Assembly (NCBI RefSeq): GCF_000013745.1
Contig: NC_007925.1
Location: 2,480,001 to 2,544,000 of the forward strand
Source: Rhodopseudomonas_A palustris_F
GTDB lineage: Bacteria; Pseudomonadota; Alphaproteobacteria; Rhizobiales; Xanthobacteraceae
Direction: 5' to 3'
Length of the DNA: 64,000 nt
A model generated the notes under the pieces. The model was not told the origin of the DNA, did no database searches, and saw only the letters and a program-made list of their open reading frames with translations. The translations under genes and the position numbers were made by a program. Below are positions 56,022 through 64,000 of the stretch, in pieces. How positions within the stretch are numbered: position 1 is the first letter of the stretch; the number at the start of each line of letters is the position of its first letter.

Positions 56022-56541
56022 TCCCTCCCGATTGGTGTTCATCGACGAGACCTGGGCCAAGACCAACATGGCGCCGCTGCGCGGATGGGCGGCCAAAGGC
56101 CAGCGGCTGCGCGCCAAAGTCCCGTTCGGCCACTGGAAGACCATGACGTTCCTGGCTGCGCTGCGCCATGACCGGATCACGGCGCCCTGGGTATTCGATG
56201 GACCGATCAACGCCGAAAGCTTCCTGGTCTATGTCGAGCAGGTGCTGGTTCCGACATTACAGCAGGGCGACGTCGTGGTGATGGACAATCTCGGCAGCCA
56301 CAAGGGCAAAGCGGTGCGCGCCGCGATCCGGGCCGCCGGCGCTCATCTGATCTTCCTGCCGCCCTATAGCCCCGACCTCAACCCGATCGAACAGGTCTTC
56401 GCAAAGCTCAAACACCTGCTGCGCAAGGCCGCGGAACGCAGCGTCGAAGCCACCTGGAAACGGATTGGCGCACTCCTCAGCAAATTCTCACCCGCCGAAT
56501 GCGCCAACTACTTCGTCAATTCCGGATATGCGTCAACGTAG
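55945..56541 (+). CDS. IS630-type transposase, catalytic frame
   Basis: Holds the DDE triad: Asp in LVFIDETWAKTNM, Asp in VVVMDNLGSHKGKAV, and Glu in PDLNPIEQVFAKLKHLL. The frame opens right behind the A8 run and lacks its own ribosome site; the nominal GTG is not a likely start. It is one base out of phase (+1) with the upstream frame. Expression would need transcriptional slippage or ribosomal frameshifting, or the element carries a frameshift. Confidence 0.8.
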   Translation: MLASEQDRPDVARRRARWQAYQNRIDPSRLVFIDETWAKTNMAPLRGWAAKGQRLRAKVPFGHWKTMTFLAALRHDRITAPWVFDGPINAESFLVYVEQVLVPTLQQGDVVVMDNLGSHKGKAVRAAIRAAGAHLIFLPPYSPDLNPIEQVFAKLKHLLRKAAERSVEATWKRIGALLSKFSPAECANYFVNSGYAST

Positions 56542-56558
56542 AATCATCATGCTCTAGA

Positions 56559-57713
56559 CTAAACCTCGGTTCGCTCGACCCGCACCACTTTGCCTTTTTC
56601 GATCGCCAATGCGAGCCGGCCCTGCTTGAGGGCGAGGGCGGCCTCGCCGAACAGTTCGCGGCGCCAGCCCTGCAGCGCGCCGACGTCGGCATGGTCGTCG
56701 GCGGCGATCTGCTCGAGATCGTCCACCGTGGCGATCACCTTGCTGGCGACGGCGTGGCGCTCCGAGGTCATCCGCAGCAGCACCTTCAACAATTCGACGA
56801 TTGCCGCACCATTGCCGTTGCCGCGCGGCTTCTCGATCTTCGGCAGGGTGGCGGGATCGCGGGCGAGGCCGCGCTGCACCGCCGCGACGATATCGGCGCC
56901 CCATTTCGAGCGATCGAATCCCTTCGGCAGCGAGCGCAGCCCGGCCAGCCGCTCCAGGCTGGTCGGCGCATGGGTGGCGATGTCGCCGACGGTGTCGTCC
57001 TTCAGCACGCGCGAGCGCGGCACGTCGCGGCTCTGCGCTTCCTGCTCGCGCCAGGCCGCGACTTCCATCAGCACCGCCAGCTCTTTCGGCTTGCGCACCC
57101 GGGTCTTCAGCCGCTCCCAGGCGCGTTCGGGGTGGAAGTCGTAGGTCTTGGGCGAGGTGAGGACTTCCATCTCCTCGCTGACCCAGTCGCTGCGGCCGCG
57201 CTTCTTCAGGTCGGCGTCGAGGGCGGCGAACACGTCGCGCAGATGGGTGACGTCGGACACCGCGTAATGCAGCTGCTCATCGGTCAAAGGCCGGCGCGCC
57301 CAATCGGTAAAACGGTGGGTCTTGTCGGGGCGGTGGCCGGTGATGCGCTCGACCAGCTGGTCGTAGGCGATGGAGTCGCCATAGCCCAGCACCATCGCGG
57401 CGACCTGGGTGTCGAAGATCGGATGCGGCACGATGCCGGCGCGGTGCCAGACGATTTCGATGTCCTGCCGGGCGGCATGAAACACCTTCAGCACGTCGTC
57501 ATTCGCCATCAGATCGAAGAACGGCTTGAGGTCGATGCCCGGCGCCAGGGTATCGACCACCACGGCGTCCTCGGCGCTCGCCATCTGCACCACGCAGAGC
57601 AGCGGATAGTAGGTGGTCTCGCGGAGAAACTCGGTGTCGACGGTAATCGCCGGGTGCTTGGCAAGGCGGTCGCAAACCGCGGCGAGTTGGTCGGTGGTGG
57701 TGATCAGATCCAT
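56559..57713 (-). CDS. rnd: Ribonuclease D
   Basis: 3'-5' exonuclease that trims tRNA and other stable RNAs. The DEDD residues lie in AITVDTEFLRETTYYP, VFHAARQDIEIVWHRAG and YAVSDVTHLRDVF. HRFTDWARRPLTDEQLHYA joins them. An HRDC domain follows (KPKELAVLMEVAAWREQEAQ) and a longer C-terminal part. The ATG giving MDLITTTDQ is used. The IS630 element abuts its stop, so its 3' untranslated region is now IS sequence. Length 384. Confidence 0.95.
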   Translation of the reverse strand: MDLITTTDQLAAVCDRLAKHPAITVDTEFLRETTYYPLLCVVQMASAEDAVVVDTLAPGIDLKPFFDLMANDDVLKVFHAARQDIEIVWHRAGIVPHPIFDTQVAAMVLGYGDSIAYDQLVERITGHRPDKTHRFTDWARRPLTDEQLHYAVSDVTHLRDVFAALDADLKKRGRSDWVSEEMEVLTSPKTYDFHPERAWERLKTRVRKPKELAVLMEVAAWREQEAQSRDVPRSRVLKDDTVGDIATHAPTSLERLAGLRSLPKGFDRSKWGADIVAAVQRGLARDPATLPKIEKPRGNGNGAAIVELLKVLLRMTSERHAVASKVIATVDDLEQIAADDHADVGALQGWRRELFGEAALALKQGRLALAIEKGKVVRVERTEV

Positions 57714-57828
57714 GGATTGTCCATAACGCTTCTTGACCGGCGTTCTGCCCAAAGCGCTGATATGTCAAGCGGCTTTCAGAGAAAGTGGCGGGCGAATCCA
57801 GCCACTAGACACGCTCCATCCGCCGCGA

Positions 57829-59304
57829 TCAAGTTCCGCAGAAGGTCTGCAGGACCTGCTCATGCGGCTGCGGCGGCTGCGCATAGCCGGCAAAGCCGGG
57901 CTGATCCCGGTAGGGATGCGCCAGCACCGCCAGCAGCTCCTCGAACGGCGCGAAGTCGTCGCGCTCGACCGCGGCCTCGATCACCGCCTGGATGCGGTGG
58001 TTGCGCGGAATGAATGCCGGATTGACCGCCTGCATCGCCGCCCGGCGGGTGGCCGCGTCCTGCGGCTCGGCGGCGGTGCGCTGCCGCCAACGGCCCAGCC
58101 AGCCGTCGAACGCGGCCGGTTCGGCGAACAAGTTTCGCACCGAATCCGTCTCAGCATTTCCGGCTAAGTCACTCAATCCACGGAAGGTCAGGGTGAAATC
58201 GGCGGCTTGCTCGATCATCGCTCCGAGCAGGTCGCCGATCAATTCGCGGTCGCCGTCCTGCGCGGTGAACAGCCCGAGCTTGGCGCGCAGGCCGGCGTGA
58301 TAGGCTTGCCCGAATTGCTCGGAGAATTGGCCGAGCGCCGCCTCGGCGTCGGCGATCGCCGCGTCCTGGTCGTCGGAAATCAGCGGCACCAGGCACTCCG
58401 CCAGCCGGGTCAGATTCCACAGCGCGATCCGCGGCTGGTTGCCATAGGCATAGCGCCCGGTGTGGTCGATCGAGCTGAACACCTTGGTGGGATCATAGCC
58501 GTCCATGAAGGCGCAGGGGCCGTAATCGATGGTCTCGCCGGCGACCGAGCAGTTGTCGGTGTTCATCACGCCATGGATGAAGCCGACCAGCAGCCAGCGC
58601 GCCACCAGCTCGGCCTGTCGCCGGATCACCTCTTGCAGCAAGGTAAGATATGGCTGTTTTGTATTGATCGCATTAGGATAATGCCGGGCGATGACGTGGT
58701 CGGCGAGGGCCTTGACCGCGTCCTGGTTGCGCCGCGCGGCGAAGAACTGGAAGGTGCCGACCCGGATATGGCTGGTGGCGATGCGGGTCAGCACCGCGCC
58801 GGGCAGCAGGGTTTCGCGGGCCACGGTTTCGCCGGTGATGACGGCTGCGAGCGAACGGGTGGTCGGGATGTCGAGCGCCGCCATCGCCTCGCTGACGATA
58901 TATTCGCGGAGCACCGGTCCGAGAGCGGCGCGGCCGTCGCCGCGGCGGGAATAGGGTGTCGGACCGGAGCCTTTCAGCTGGATGTCGCGGCGCACGCCGT
59001 TCTGGTCGATCACCTCGCCGAGCAGGATGGCGCGGCCGTCGCCGAGCTGCGGCACGAAATTCCCGAACTGGTGCCCGGCATAGGCCATGGCGATCGGGTC
59101 GGCGCCTTCCGGGATGCGTTTGCCGGCGAGAATTTCGGCGCCTTCGGGACTGTCGAGCCGGTCCGGATCGAGCCCGAGTTCGCGCGCCAGCGGCCGGTTC
59201 AGCTTGATCAGCCGCGGCGTCGCGACCGGGGTCGGCGCGACCCGGGCGAAGAAGCCTTCGGGCAGCGCGGCGTAGCTGTTGTCGAACGGAAAATGCACGG
59301 CCAT
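57829..59304 (-). CDS. selO: SelO family protein AMPylase
   Basis: Pseudokinase that transfers AMP to proteins in the redox stress response. Family marks are LGDGRAILLGEVIDQNG, DIQLKGSGPTPYSRRGDGRAALG, SHIRVGTFQFFAARR, and the ADP-site motifs GFIHGVMNTDN and IDYGPCAFMDGYDP. The C-terminus ends in FCGT: the conserved Cys where eukaryotic SelO has selenocysteine. The ATG giving MAVHFPFDNSYAALP is standard; longer frame is ignored. Length 491. Also called YdiU. Confidence 0.93.
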   Translation of the reverse strand: MAVHFPFDNSYAALPEGFFARVAPTPVATPRLIKLNRPLARELGLDPDRLDSPEGAEILAGKRIPEGADPIAMAYAGHQFGNFVPQLGDGRAILLGEVIDQNGVRRDIQLKGSGPTPYSRRGDGRAALGPVLREYIVSEAMAALDIPTTRSLAAVITGETVARETLLPGAVLTRIATSHIRVGTFQFFAARRNQDAVKALADHVIARHYPNAINTKQPYLTLLQEVIRRQAELVARWLLVGFIHGVMNTDNCSVAGETIDYGPCAFMDGYDPTKVFSSIDHTGRYAYGNQPRIALWNLTRLAECLVPLISDDQDAAIADAEAALGQFSEQFGQAYHAGLRAKLGLFTAQDGDRELIGDLLGAMIEQAADFTLTFRGLSDLAGNAETDSVRNLFAEPAAFDGWLGRWRQRTAAEPQDAATRRAAMQAVNPAFIPRNHRIQAVIEAAVERDDFAPFEELLAVLAHPYRDQPGFAGYAQPPQPHEQVLQTFCGT

Positions 59305-59528
59305 CACACACCCAGGTGGGGATCGATCGAAGCTCAGACAATCATCCAAGCGTTGCATCTGCAAGTCGTTCCGGTTTGTTGCAATGCCGGCCGATCCCTG
59401 CCATTGCACGCCGGACCGTTGCGCCGCACGCGGTTGCCCGGTCCCGTTGGCTCGGCTAAACCCTGACCCGTTCCGCAGCCGCTGCGGAGCCGATTGATTC
59501 TGCCCTCTGACGGCTTTCCAGGATTTCC

Positions 59529-61301
59529 ATGCACCGTTACCGATCCCACACCTGCGGCGCGCTCCGCGAAAGCGACATCGACCAGACCGTCCGCGTCTCC
59601 GGCTGGTGCCATCGAATCCGCGACCATGGCGGGCTTTTGTTCATCGACCTGCGCGACCATTACGGGCTGACGCAATGCGTCGCCGATCCGGATTCGCCGG
59701 CGTTCAAGGATGCCGAGAAGCTGCGCGCCGAATGGGTGGTGCGGATCGACGGCAAGGTCCGGCGACGGCCGGAGGGTACCGACAACAACGACCTGCCGAC
59801 CGGCCAGGTCGAGATTTTCATCACCGAAATCGAAGTGCTGGGGCCCGCCGGCGAGTTGCCGCTGCCGGTGTTCGGCGAGCAGGAATATCCTGAGGACATC
59901 AGGCTTAAGTACCGCTTCCTCGACCTGCGTCGGGAGAAGCTGCACCAGAACATCATGACCCGCGGCGCGATCGTCGATTCGATGCGCAAGCGGATGAAGG
60001 AGCAGGGCTTCTTCGAATTCCAGACGCCGATTCTGACGGCCTCGTCGCCGGAAGGCGCGCGCGACTTCCTGGTGCCGAGCCGGATTCATCCGGGCAGGTT
60101 CTACGCGCTGCCGCAGGCGCCGCAGCAGTACAAGCAGCTGTTGATGATGTCGGGCTTCGACCGCTATTTCCAGATCGCGCCGTGCTTCCGCGACGAGGAC
60201 CCGCGCGCCGACCGGCTGCCCGGCGAATTCTACCAGCTCGACGTCGAGATGAGCTTCATCACCCAGGACGACGTGTTCGCGGCGATGGAGCCGGTGATCA
60301 CCGGCGTGTTCGAGGATTTCGCCAAGGGCAAACCTGTGACCAAATCTTGGCCGCGGATTGCCTATGCGGACAGCCTGAAAAAGTACGGCACCGACAAGCC
60401 CGACCTGCGCAACCCGATCGAGATGCAAAACGTCTCCGAGCATTTCCGCGGCTCCGGCTTCAAGGTGTTTGCCAGGATGCTCGAGGAAGAGCGCAACCAG
60501 GTCTGGGCGATCCCGGGACCGGGCGGCGGCTCCCGCGCGTTCTGCGACCGGATGAATTCCTGGGCGCAAGGCGAAGGCCAGCCGGGGCTCGGCTACATCA
60601 TGTGGCGCGAGGGCGGCGAGGGCGCTGGACCGCTCGCGAATAACATCGGACCGGAGCGCACCGCGGCGATCCGCGAGCAGCTTGGGCTGAAGGCAGGCGA
60701 TGCCGCGTTCTTTGTCGCCGGCGATCCGTCGAAGTTCGTCCGCTTCGCAGGACTTGCGCGCACACGACTCGGCGAGGAGTTGAACCTGGTCGACAAGGAG
60801 CGCTTCGAGCTCGCCTGGATCGTCGATTTCCCGATGTACGAATACAACGAGGACGACAAGAAGGTCGACTTCTCGCACAACCCGTTCTCGATGCCGCAGG
60901 GCGGCATGGATGCGCTGCTCAATCAGGATCCGCTGACCATCAAGGCGTTCCAGTACGACATCACCTGCAACGGCTTTGAGATCGCCTCGGGCGGCATCCG
61001 CAACCATCGCCCCGAGGCGATGGTGAAGGCGTTCGAGATCGCCGGCTATGGCGAGCAGGAAGTGGTCGACCGCTTCGGTGGCATGTACCGTGCATTCCAA
61101 TACGGCGCACCGCCGCATGGCGGCATGGCGGCCGGCGTCGACCGCATCGTCATGCTGCTGTGCGGCACCAACAACTTGCGCGAAATCTCGCTGTTTCCGA
61201 TGAACCAGCGCGCCGAGGATCTGTTGATGGGCGCGCCAAGCGACGTCACGCCCAAGCAGTTGCGCGAGCTACACATCCGGCTCAATCTGCCGGAAAACTA
61301 A
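59529..61301 (+). CDS. aspS: Aspartyl-tRNA synthetase
   Basis: Class II enzyme charging tRNA-Asp. The OB-fold anticodon domain runs from MHRYRSHTCGALRESDID to about residue 110. Class II motif 2 is in FQIAPCFRDEDPRADRLPGEFYQLDVEM and motif 3 in GGMAAGVDRIVMLL. The bacterial GAD insertion lies near residues 290-420. Length 590 equals E. coli. Whether it also charges tRNA-Asn is not visible. AGGA lies before the ATG. Confidence 0.97.
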   Translation: MHRYRSHTCGALRESDIDQTVRVSGWCHRIRDHGGLLFIDLRDHYGLTQCVADPDSPAFKDAEKLRAEWVVRIDGKVRRRPEGTDNNDLPTGQVEIFITEIEVLGPAGELPLPVFGEQEYPEDIRLKYRFLDLRREKLHQNIMTRGAIVDSMRKRMKEQGFFEFQTPILTASSPEGARDFLVPSRIHPGRFYALPQAPQQYKQLLMMSGFDRYFQIAPCFRDEDPRADRLPGEFYQLDVEMSFITQDDVFAAMEPVITGVFEDFAKGKPVTKSWPRIAYADSLKKYGTDKPDLRNPIEMQNVSEHFRGSGFKVFARMLEEERNQVWAIPGPGGGSRAFCDRMNSWAQGEGQPGLGYIMWREGGEGAGPLANNIGPERTAAIREQLGLKAGDAAFFVAGDPSKFVRFAGLARTRLGEELNLVDKERFELAWIVDFPMYEYNEDDKKVDFSHNPFSMPQGGMDALLNQDPLTIKAFQYDITCNGFEIASGGIRNHRPEAMVKAFEIAGYGEQEVVDRFGGMYRAFQYGAPPHGGMAAGVDRIVMLLCGTNNLREISLFPMNQRAEDLLMGAPSDVTPKQLRELHIRLNLPEN

Positions 61302-61349
61302 TAACGGCCGCAGCTGTGATCTGAGGCCGACACGTTGCCGGGGGGACGC

Positions 61350-63659
61350 ATGGCCACCAATTCCGAAGAGCTGCAGGCTGCGGCGCTGGCGTATCACCGC
61401 TTGCCGCGGCCCGGGAAGCTCGAGATCAAGGCGATCAAGCCGCTCGCCAACCAGCTCGATCTGGCGCTGGCCTATACGCCCGGCGTCGCCGCCGCCTGCA
61501 ACGCCATCGCCGCCGATCCGACGCAAGCCGCCTCGCTGACCATCCGCGGCAATCTGGTCGCGGTGGTCACCAACGGCACCGCGGTGTTGGGGCTCGGCAA
61601 TATCGGGCCGTTGGCGTCGAAGCCGGTGATGGAAGGCAAGGCGGTTCTGTTCAAGAAATTCGCCGACATCGACGTGTTCGACATCGAGATCGCCGCCGAC
61701 ACCGTGGAGCGGGTGGTGGAGACGGTGGCGGCGCTGGAGCCGACCTTCGGCGGCATCAACCTGGAAGACATCAAGGGTCCGGAGTGCTTCGAAATCGAAG
61801 CCCAGCTCAAGGACCGGATGAAGATCCCGGTGTTTCACGACGATCAGCACGGCACCGCGATCATCGTCGGCGCCGCGGTGAAGAACGCGCTGCAGCTCAC
61901 CGGCAAGAAGCTGGACGAGGTCAAGATCGTCGCCGCCGGCGCCGGCGCCGCGGCATTGGCCTGCCTCAACCTGTTGGTGTTGCTCGGCGCGCAGCGCAAG
62001 AACATCTGGGTCTGCGATCTCGAGGGCTTGGTGTATGAGGGCCGCGAAAAGCTGATGGACCGCTGGAAGGCGGTCTACGCGCAGCCCACCGACAAGCGGG
62101 TGCTGGCCGAAGTGATCGGCGGCGCCGACATCTTCCTCGGCCTGTCCGGCCCGAAAGTGCTGACGCCCGAGATGGTGGCGCAGATGGCCGAGCGGCCGCT
62201 GGTGATGGCGCTCGCCAATCCGACCCCGGAGATCATGCCGGACGAGGTCCGCAAGGTTCGCCCCGACGCGATGATCTGCACCGGACGCTCCGACTTCCCT
62301 AACCAGGTCAACAACGTCCTGTGCTTTCCCTACATCTTCCGCGGCGCGCTCGACGTCGGCGCCACCGCGATCAACGAAGAGATGAAGGCCGCCGCGGTCG
62401 ATGCGATCGCGCTGCTGGCGCGGGATCCGCCGTCGGAGGCAATGACGATCGGCTTTGACGGCGACGAGGAGCTGGGCTTCGGCCCCGGCTCGCTGATCCC
62501 GAGCCCGTTCGATCCGCGGCTGATCCTGCGGATCGCGCCGGCGGTGGCCAAGGCGGCGATGGACTCCGGCGTCGCCACAAGGCCGATCACCGATTTCGAC
62601 GAGTACAGCGCGCAGCTCGAGCGCTTCGCGTTCCGCTCCGGTCTGGTGATGAAGCCGCTGTTCACCAAGGCCAAGGCGCAGCCGGTGCGGGTGATCTACG
62701 CCGAAGGCGAAGACGAACGGGTGCTGCACGCCACGCAAACCATCCTGGAGGAGAAGCTGGCGCGGCCGATCCTGGTCGGCCGTCCCGCGGTGGTGGCGGC
62801 ACGGATCAAGCGCTACGGCCTGTCGATCCGCGCCGGCCAGGACTTCGACCTGATCAACCCGGAGGACGATCCGCGCTATCGCTCCTACGTGCAGTCCTAC
62901 ATCGACGTCGCCGGCCGCCGCGGCGTGACGCCGGAGACCGCGCGCACCATGGTGCGCACCAACGCCACCGTGATCGCGGCGCTGGCGGTGGCGCGCGGCG
63001 AGGCCGACGCCATGATCTGCGGCGTCGACGGCCGCTACATGAGCCATCTGCGCCACGTCCGCGAAATCATCGGCTCGCTGCCCGGGATCACCGATTTCGC
63101 GGCGCTGTCGCTGATGATCACCTCGAAGGGCGCGATCTTCATCGCCGACACCCAGGTGCGGCCGAACCCCAGCGCGGAAGAACTCGCCGAGATCGCAGCG
63201 CTCGCCGCGATCCACGTGCAGCGCTTCAACATGAAGCCGCGGATCGCCTTCGTGTCGCATTCGGATTTCGGCAGCTACGACACCGAGTCCTCGCGCAAGA
63301 TGCGCCGCGCCACCGCGATCCTGGCGGAGAATCATCCGGAGATCGAAGCGGACGGCGAAATGCATGGCGACACCGCGCTGTCGGAAGCGGCGCGGAAATT
63401 CATCCTGCCGCATTCGCGGCTGGAAGGTCAGGCCAATGTGCTGATCATGCCGAACCTCGACACCGCCAACGTCGCCTATCAGATGATCAAGGTGCTGGCG
63501 GATGCGCTGCCGGTGGGGCCGATCCTGATCGGCCCGGCGCGGCCGGCGCATATTCTCACGCCGTCGGTGACCTCGCGCGGCATTCTCAACATGACCGCGG
63601 TCGCCGCCGTCGAAGCCCAGGAACGCGCCGGACGGCAGCAGCCGACGTTGTTTGCGTGA
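61350..63659 (+). CDS. maeB: NADP-malic enzyme with phosphotransacetylase-like domain
   Basis: Oxidative decarboxylation of malate to pyruvate. The malic domain includes DLALAYTPGVAAAC, GNLVAVVTNGTAVLGLGNIG and FHDDQHGTAIIVGAAVKNAL. The NAD-binding domain has AAGAGAAALACLNLL, with NPTPEIMPDEV following. From about residue 430 a PTA-like domain continues (VIYAEGEDERVLHAT, IDVAGRRGVTPETARTMV, LIMPNLDTANVAYQM). In MaeB-type enzymes it is regulatory and binds acetyl-CoA. Length 769. Start with GGGGGA ahead. Confidence 0.96.
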   Translation: MATNSEELQAAALAYHRLPRPGKLEIKAIKPLANQLDLALAYTPGVAAACNAIAADPTQAASLTIRGNLVAVVTNGTAVLGLGNIGPLASKPVMEGKAVLFKKFADIDVFDIEIAADTVERVVETVAALEPTFGGINLEDIKGPECFEIEAQLKDRMKIPVFHDDQHGTAIIVGAAVKNALQLTGKKLDEVKIVAAGAGAAALACLNLLVLLGAQRKNIWVCDLEGLVYEGREKLMDRWKAVYAQPTDKRVLAEVIGGADIFLGLSGPKVLTPEMVAQMAERPLVMALANPTPEIMPDEVRKVRPDAMICTGRSDFPNQVNNVLCFPYIFRGALDVGATAINEEMKAAAVDAIALLARDPPSEAMTIGFDGDEELGFGPGSLIPSPFDPRLILRIAPAVAKAAMDSGVATRPITDFDEYSAQLERFAFRSGLVMKPLFTKAKAQPVRVIYAEGEDERVLHATQTILEEKLARPILVGRPAVVAARIKRYGLSIRAGQDFDLINPEDDPRYRSYVQSYIDVAGRRGVTPETARTMVRTNATVIAALAVARGEADAMICGVDGRYMSHLRHVREIIGSLPGITDFAALSLMITSKGAIFIADTQVRPNPSAEELAEIAALAAIHVQRFNMKPRIAFVSHSDFGSYDTESSRKMRRATAILAENHPEIEADGEMHGDTALSEAARKFILPHSRLEGQANVLIMPNLDTANVAYQMIKVLADALPVGPILIGPARPAHILTPSVTSRGILNMTAVAAVEAQERAGRQQPTLFA

Positions 63660-63680
63660 CGTAACGCCGGAGTTCATGCG

Positions 63681-64000
63681 TCACGTCTTGATCTCGTCCT
63701 TGAGCCAATCGACGAAACGGCGAAGATAGCGGGAATCCGCCCGCGACGTCGGGTGAGCGAAGTATTTCTCGCCCTTCACGACAAGGTCCGGAAAAGGACA
63801 GGTCAGGCGCCATTCCGGTTGGCCGGGGAAGAATTCCTTGGGCGCCACGATCGAGCCGAAGCCTTCGCGCACCGCATGCATCGCGACGAACATGTGATCG
63901 AAACGGTGGCCGCCTTCGAAGACATGGTCGCGCAGACCTGCTTTCTGCAGCCAGGATTCCCAGTGTCCCGGCCGCGTCGCCGAGGTGATCAAGGGGAATT
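63681..64000 (-). CDS. LysR family regulator, C-terminal part
   Basis: The frame is open to the window edge, so the HTH is missing. The visible part has LITSATRPGHWESWLQKAG, AMHAVREGFGSIVAPKEFF and YLRRFVDWLKDEI, the effector-binding domain of GcvA-like LysR regulators. The target genes are outside the window. Confidence 0.8.
   Translation of the reverse strand, partial: FPLITSATRPGHWESWLQKAGLRDHVFEGGHRFDHMFVAMHAVREGFGSIVAPKEFFPGQPEWRLTCPFPDLVVKGEKYFAHPTSRADSRYLRRFVDWLKDEIKT

Larger units (their letters stand above)
55506..56554 (+). mobile_element. IS630-family insertion sequence, complete
   Basis: Terminal repeats are GAGCGGGATGATGCT (left) and, read inward from the right, GAGCATGATGATTCT. 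TA flanks both ends (55504-55505 and 56555-56556), the target duplication of IS630/Tc1-type elements. Length is 1049 bases. Inside are two overlapping frames of one transposase, offset at an A8 run (55935-55942). The right end is four bases from the rnd stop codon. Confidence 0.9.

Noticed and set aside
61269..63677. Minus-strand frame of 802 codons opposite maeB
   Set aside because: Antisense shadow with a shadow-like composition; maeB is complete on the plus strand.

Overview
This is a GC-rich chromosomal segment with housekeeping gene strings typical of Rhizobiales. The protein repertoire, the intergenic palindromes and the IS630-type element point to the Nitrobacteraceae/Bradyrhizobiaceae, most like Rhodopseudomonas palustris or Bradyrhizobium. 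That assignment is from recognition of families and gene order, not from a database search. I saw no rRNA, tRNA or CRISPR array.

Left third (1-16953, mostly minus strand). A long minus-strand string runs rpsF-rpsR-DUF2232-rplI, then dnaB, alr, radA, cvpA, purF, a small membrane protein and an SDR oxidoreductase. This is a common alphaproteobacterial order, here broken in two places. A cfa-type methyltransferase and an unusual c-type cytochrome with a long low-complexity tail lie between rplI and dnaB. An orphan GAF/HisKA_2 sensor kinase, a DUF1330 protein, a tautomerase and a small membrane protein lie between alr and radA. The truncated end of an MFS transporter starts the window.

Centre (17000-38900). 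A plus-strand fatty acid, cell wall and nucleotide block follows: fabD, fabG, acpP, fabF, mltG, yicC, gmk. An antisense ethanolamine-type permease separates fabD from fabG. Next is a minus-strand envelope and ribosome-maturation cluster (lptF, lptG, lptD, surA, pdxA, rsmA, then a zinc alcohol dehydrogenase). It is divergent from pepA-holC and a lipoprotein gene.

Right part (38900-64000). After a pair of long palindromic repeats come an ABC-F ATPase with a small upstream gene, ndk, a TerC-family protein and a cold-shock gene. A yceI-cytochrome b561-yceI operon is divergent from a LysR regulator, with a textbook LysR-type site at the regulator start codon. purN-purM, a CDP-alcohol phosphatidyltransferase, hdaA, ppk and ppx follow. 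Between ppx and rnd lies a short accessory island: IS relics, a ParD/ParE-like toxin-antitoxin pair and a complete IS630-type element whose transposase frame is split at an A8 tract. The window closes with rnd, selO, aspS, a malic enzyme/PTA fusion and the end of a second LysR regulator.

Purine supply (purF, purN, purM, gmk, ndk), replication and its control (dnaB, holC, hdaA), LPS transport (lptDFG, surA) and fatty acid synthesis dominate. The window is mostly core genome. The accessory signals are the repeats, the IS/toxin-antitoxin island, and a few lineage-specific proteins: the tailed cytochrome c, the CWY-motif membrane protein, the 61-residue protein before the ABC-F gene, and an SDR without its catalytic tyrosine.
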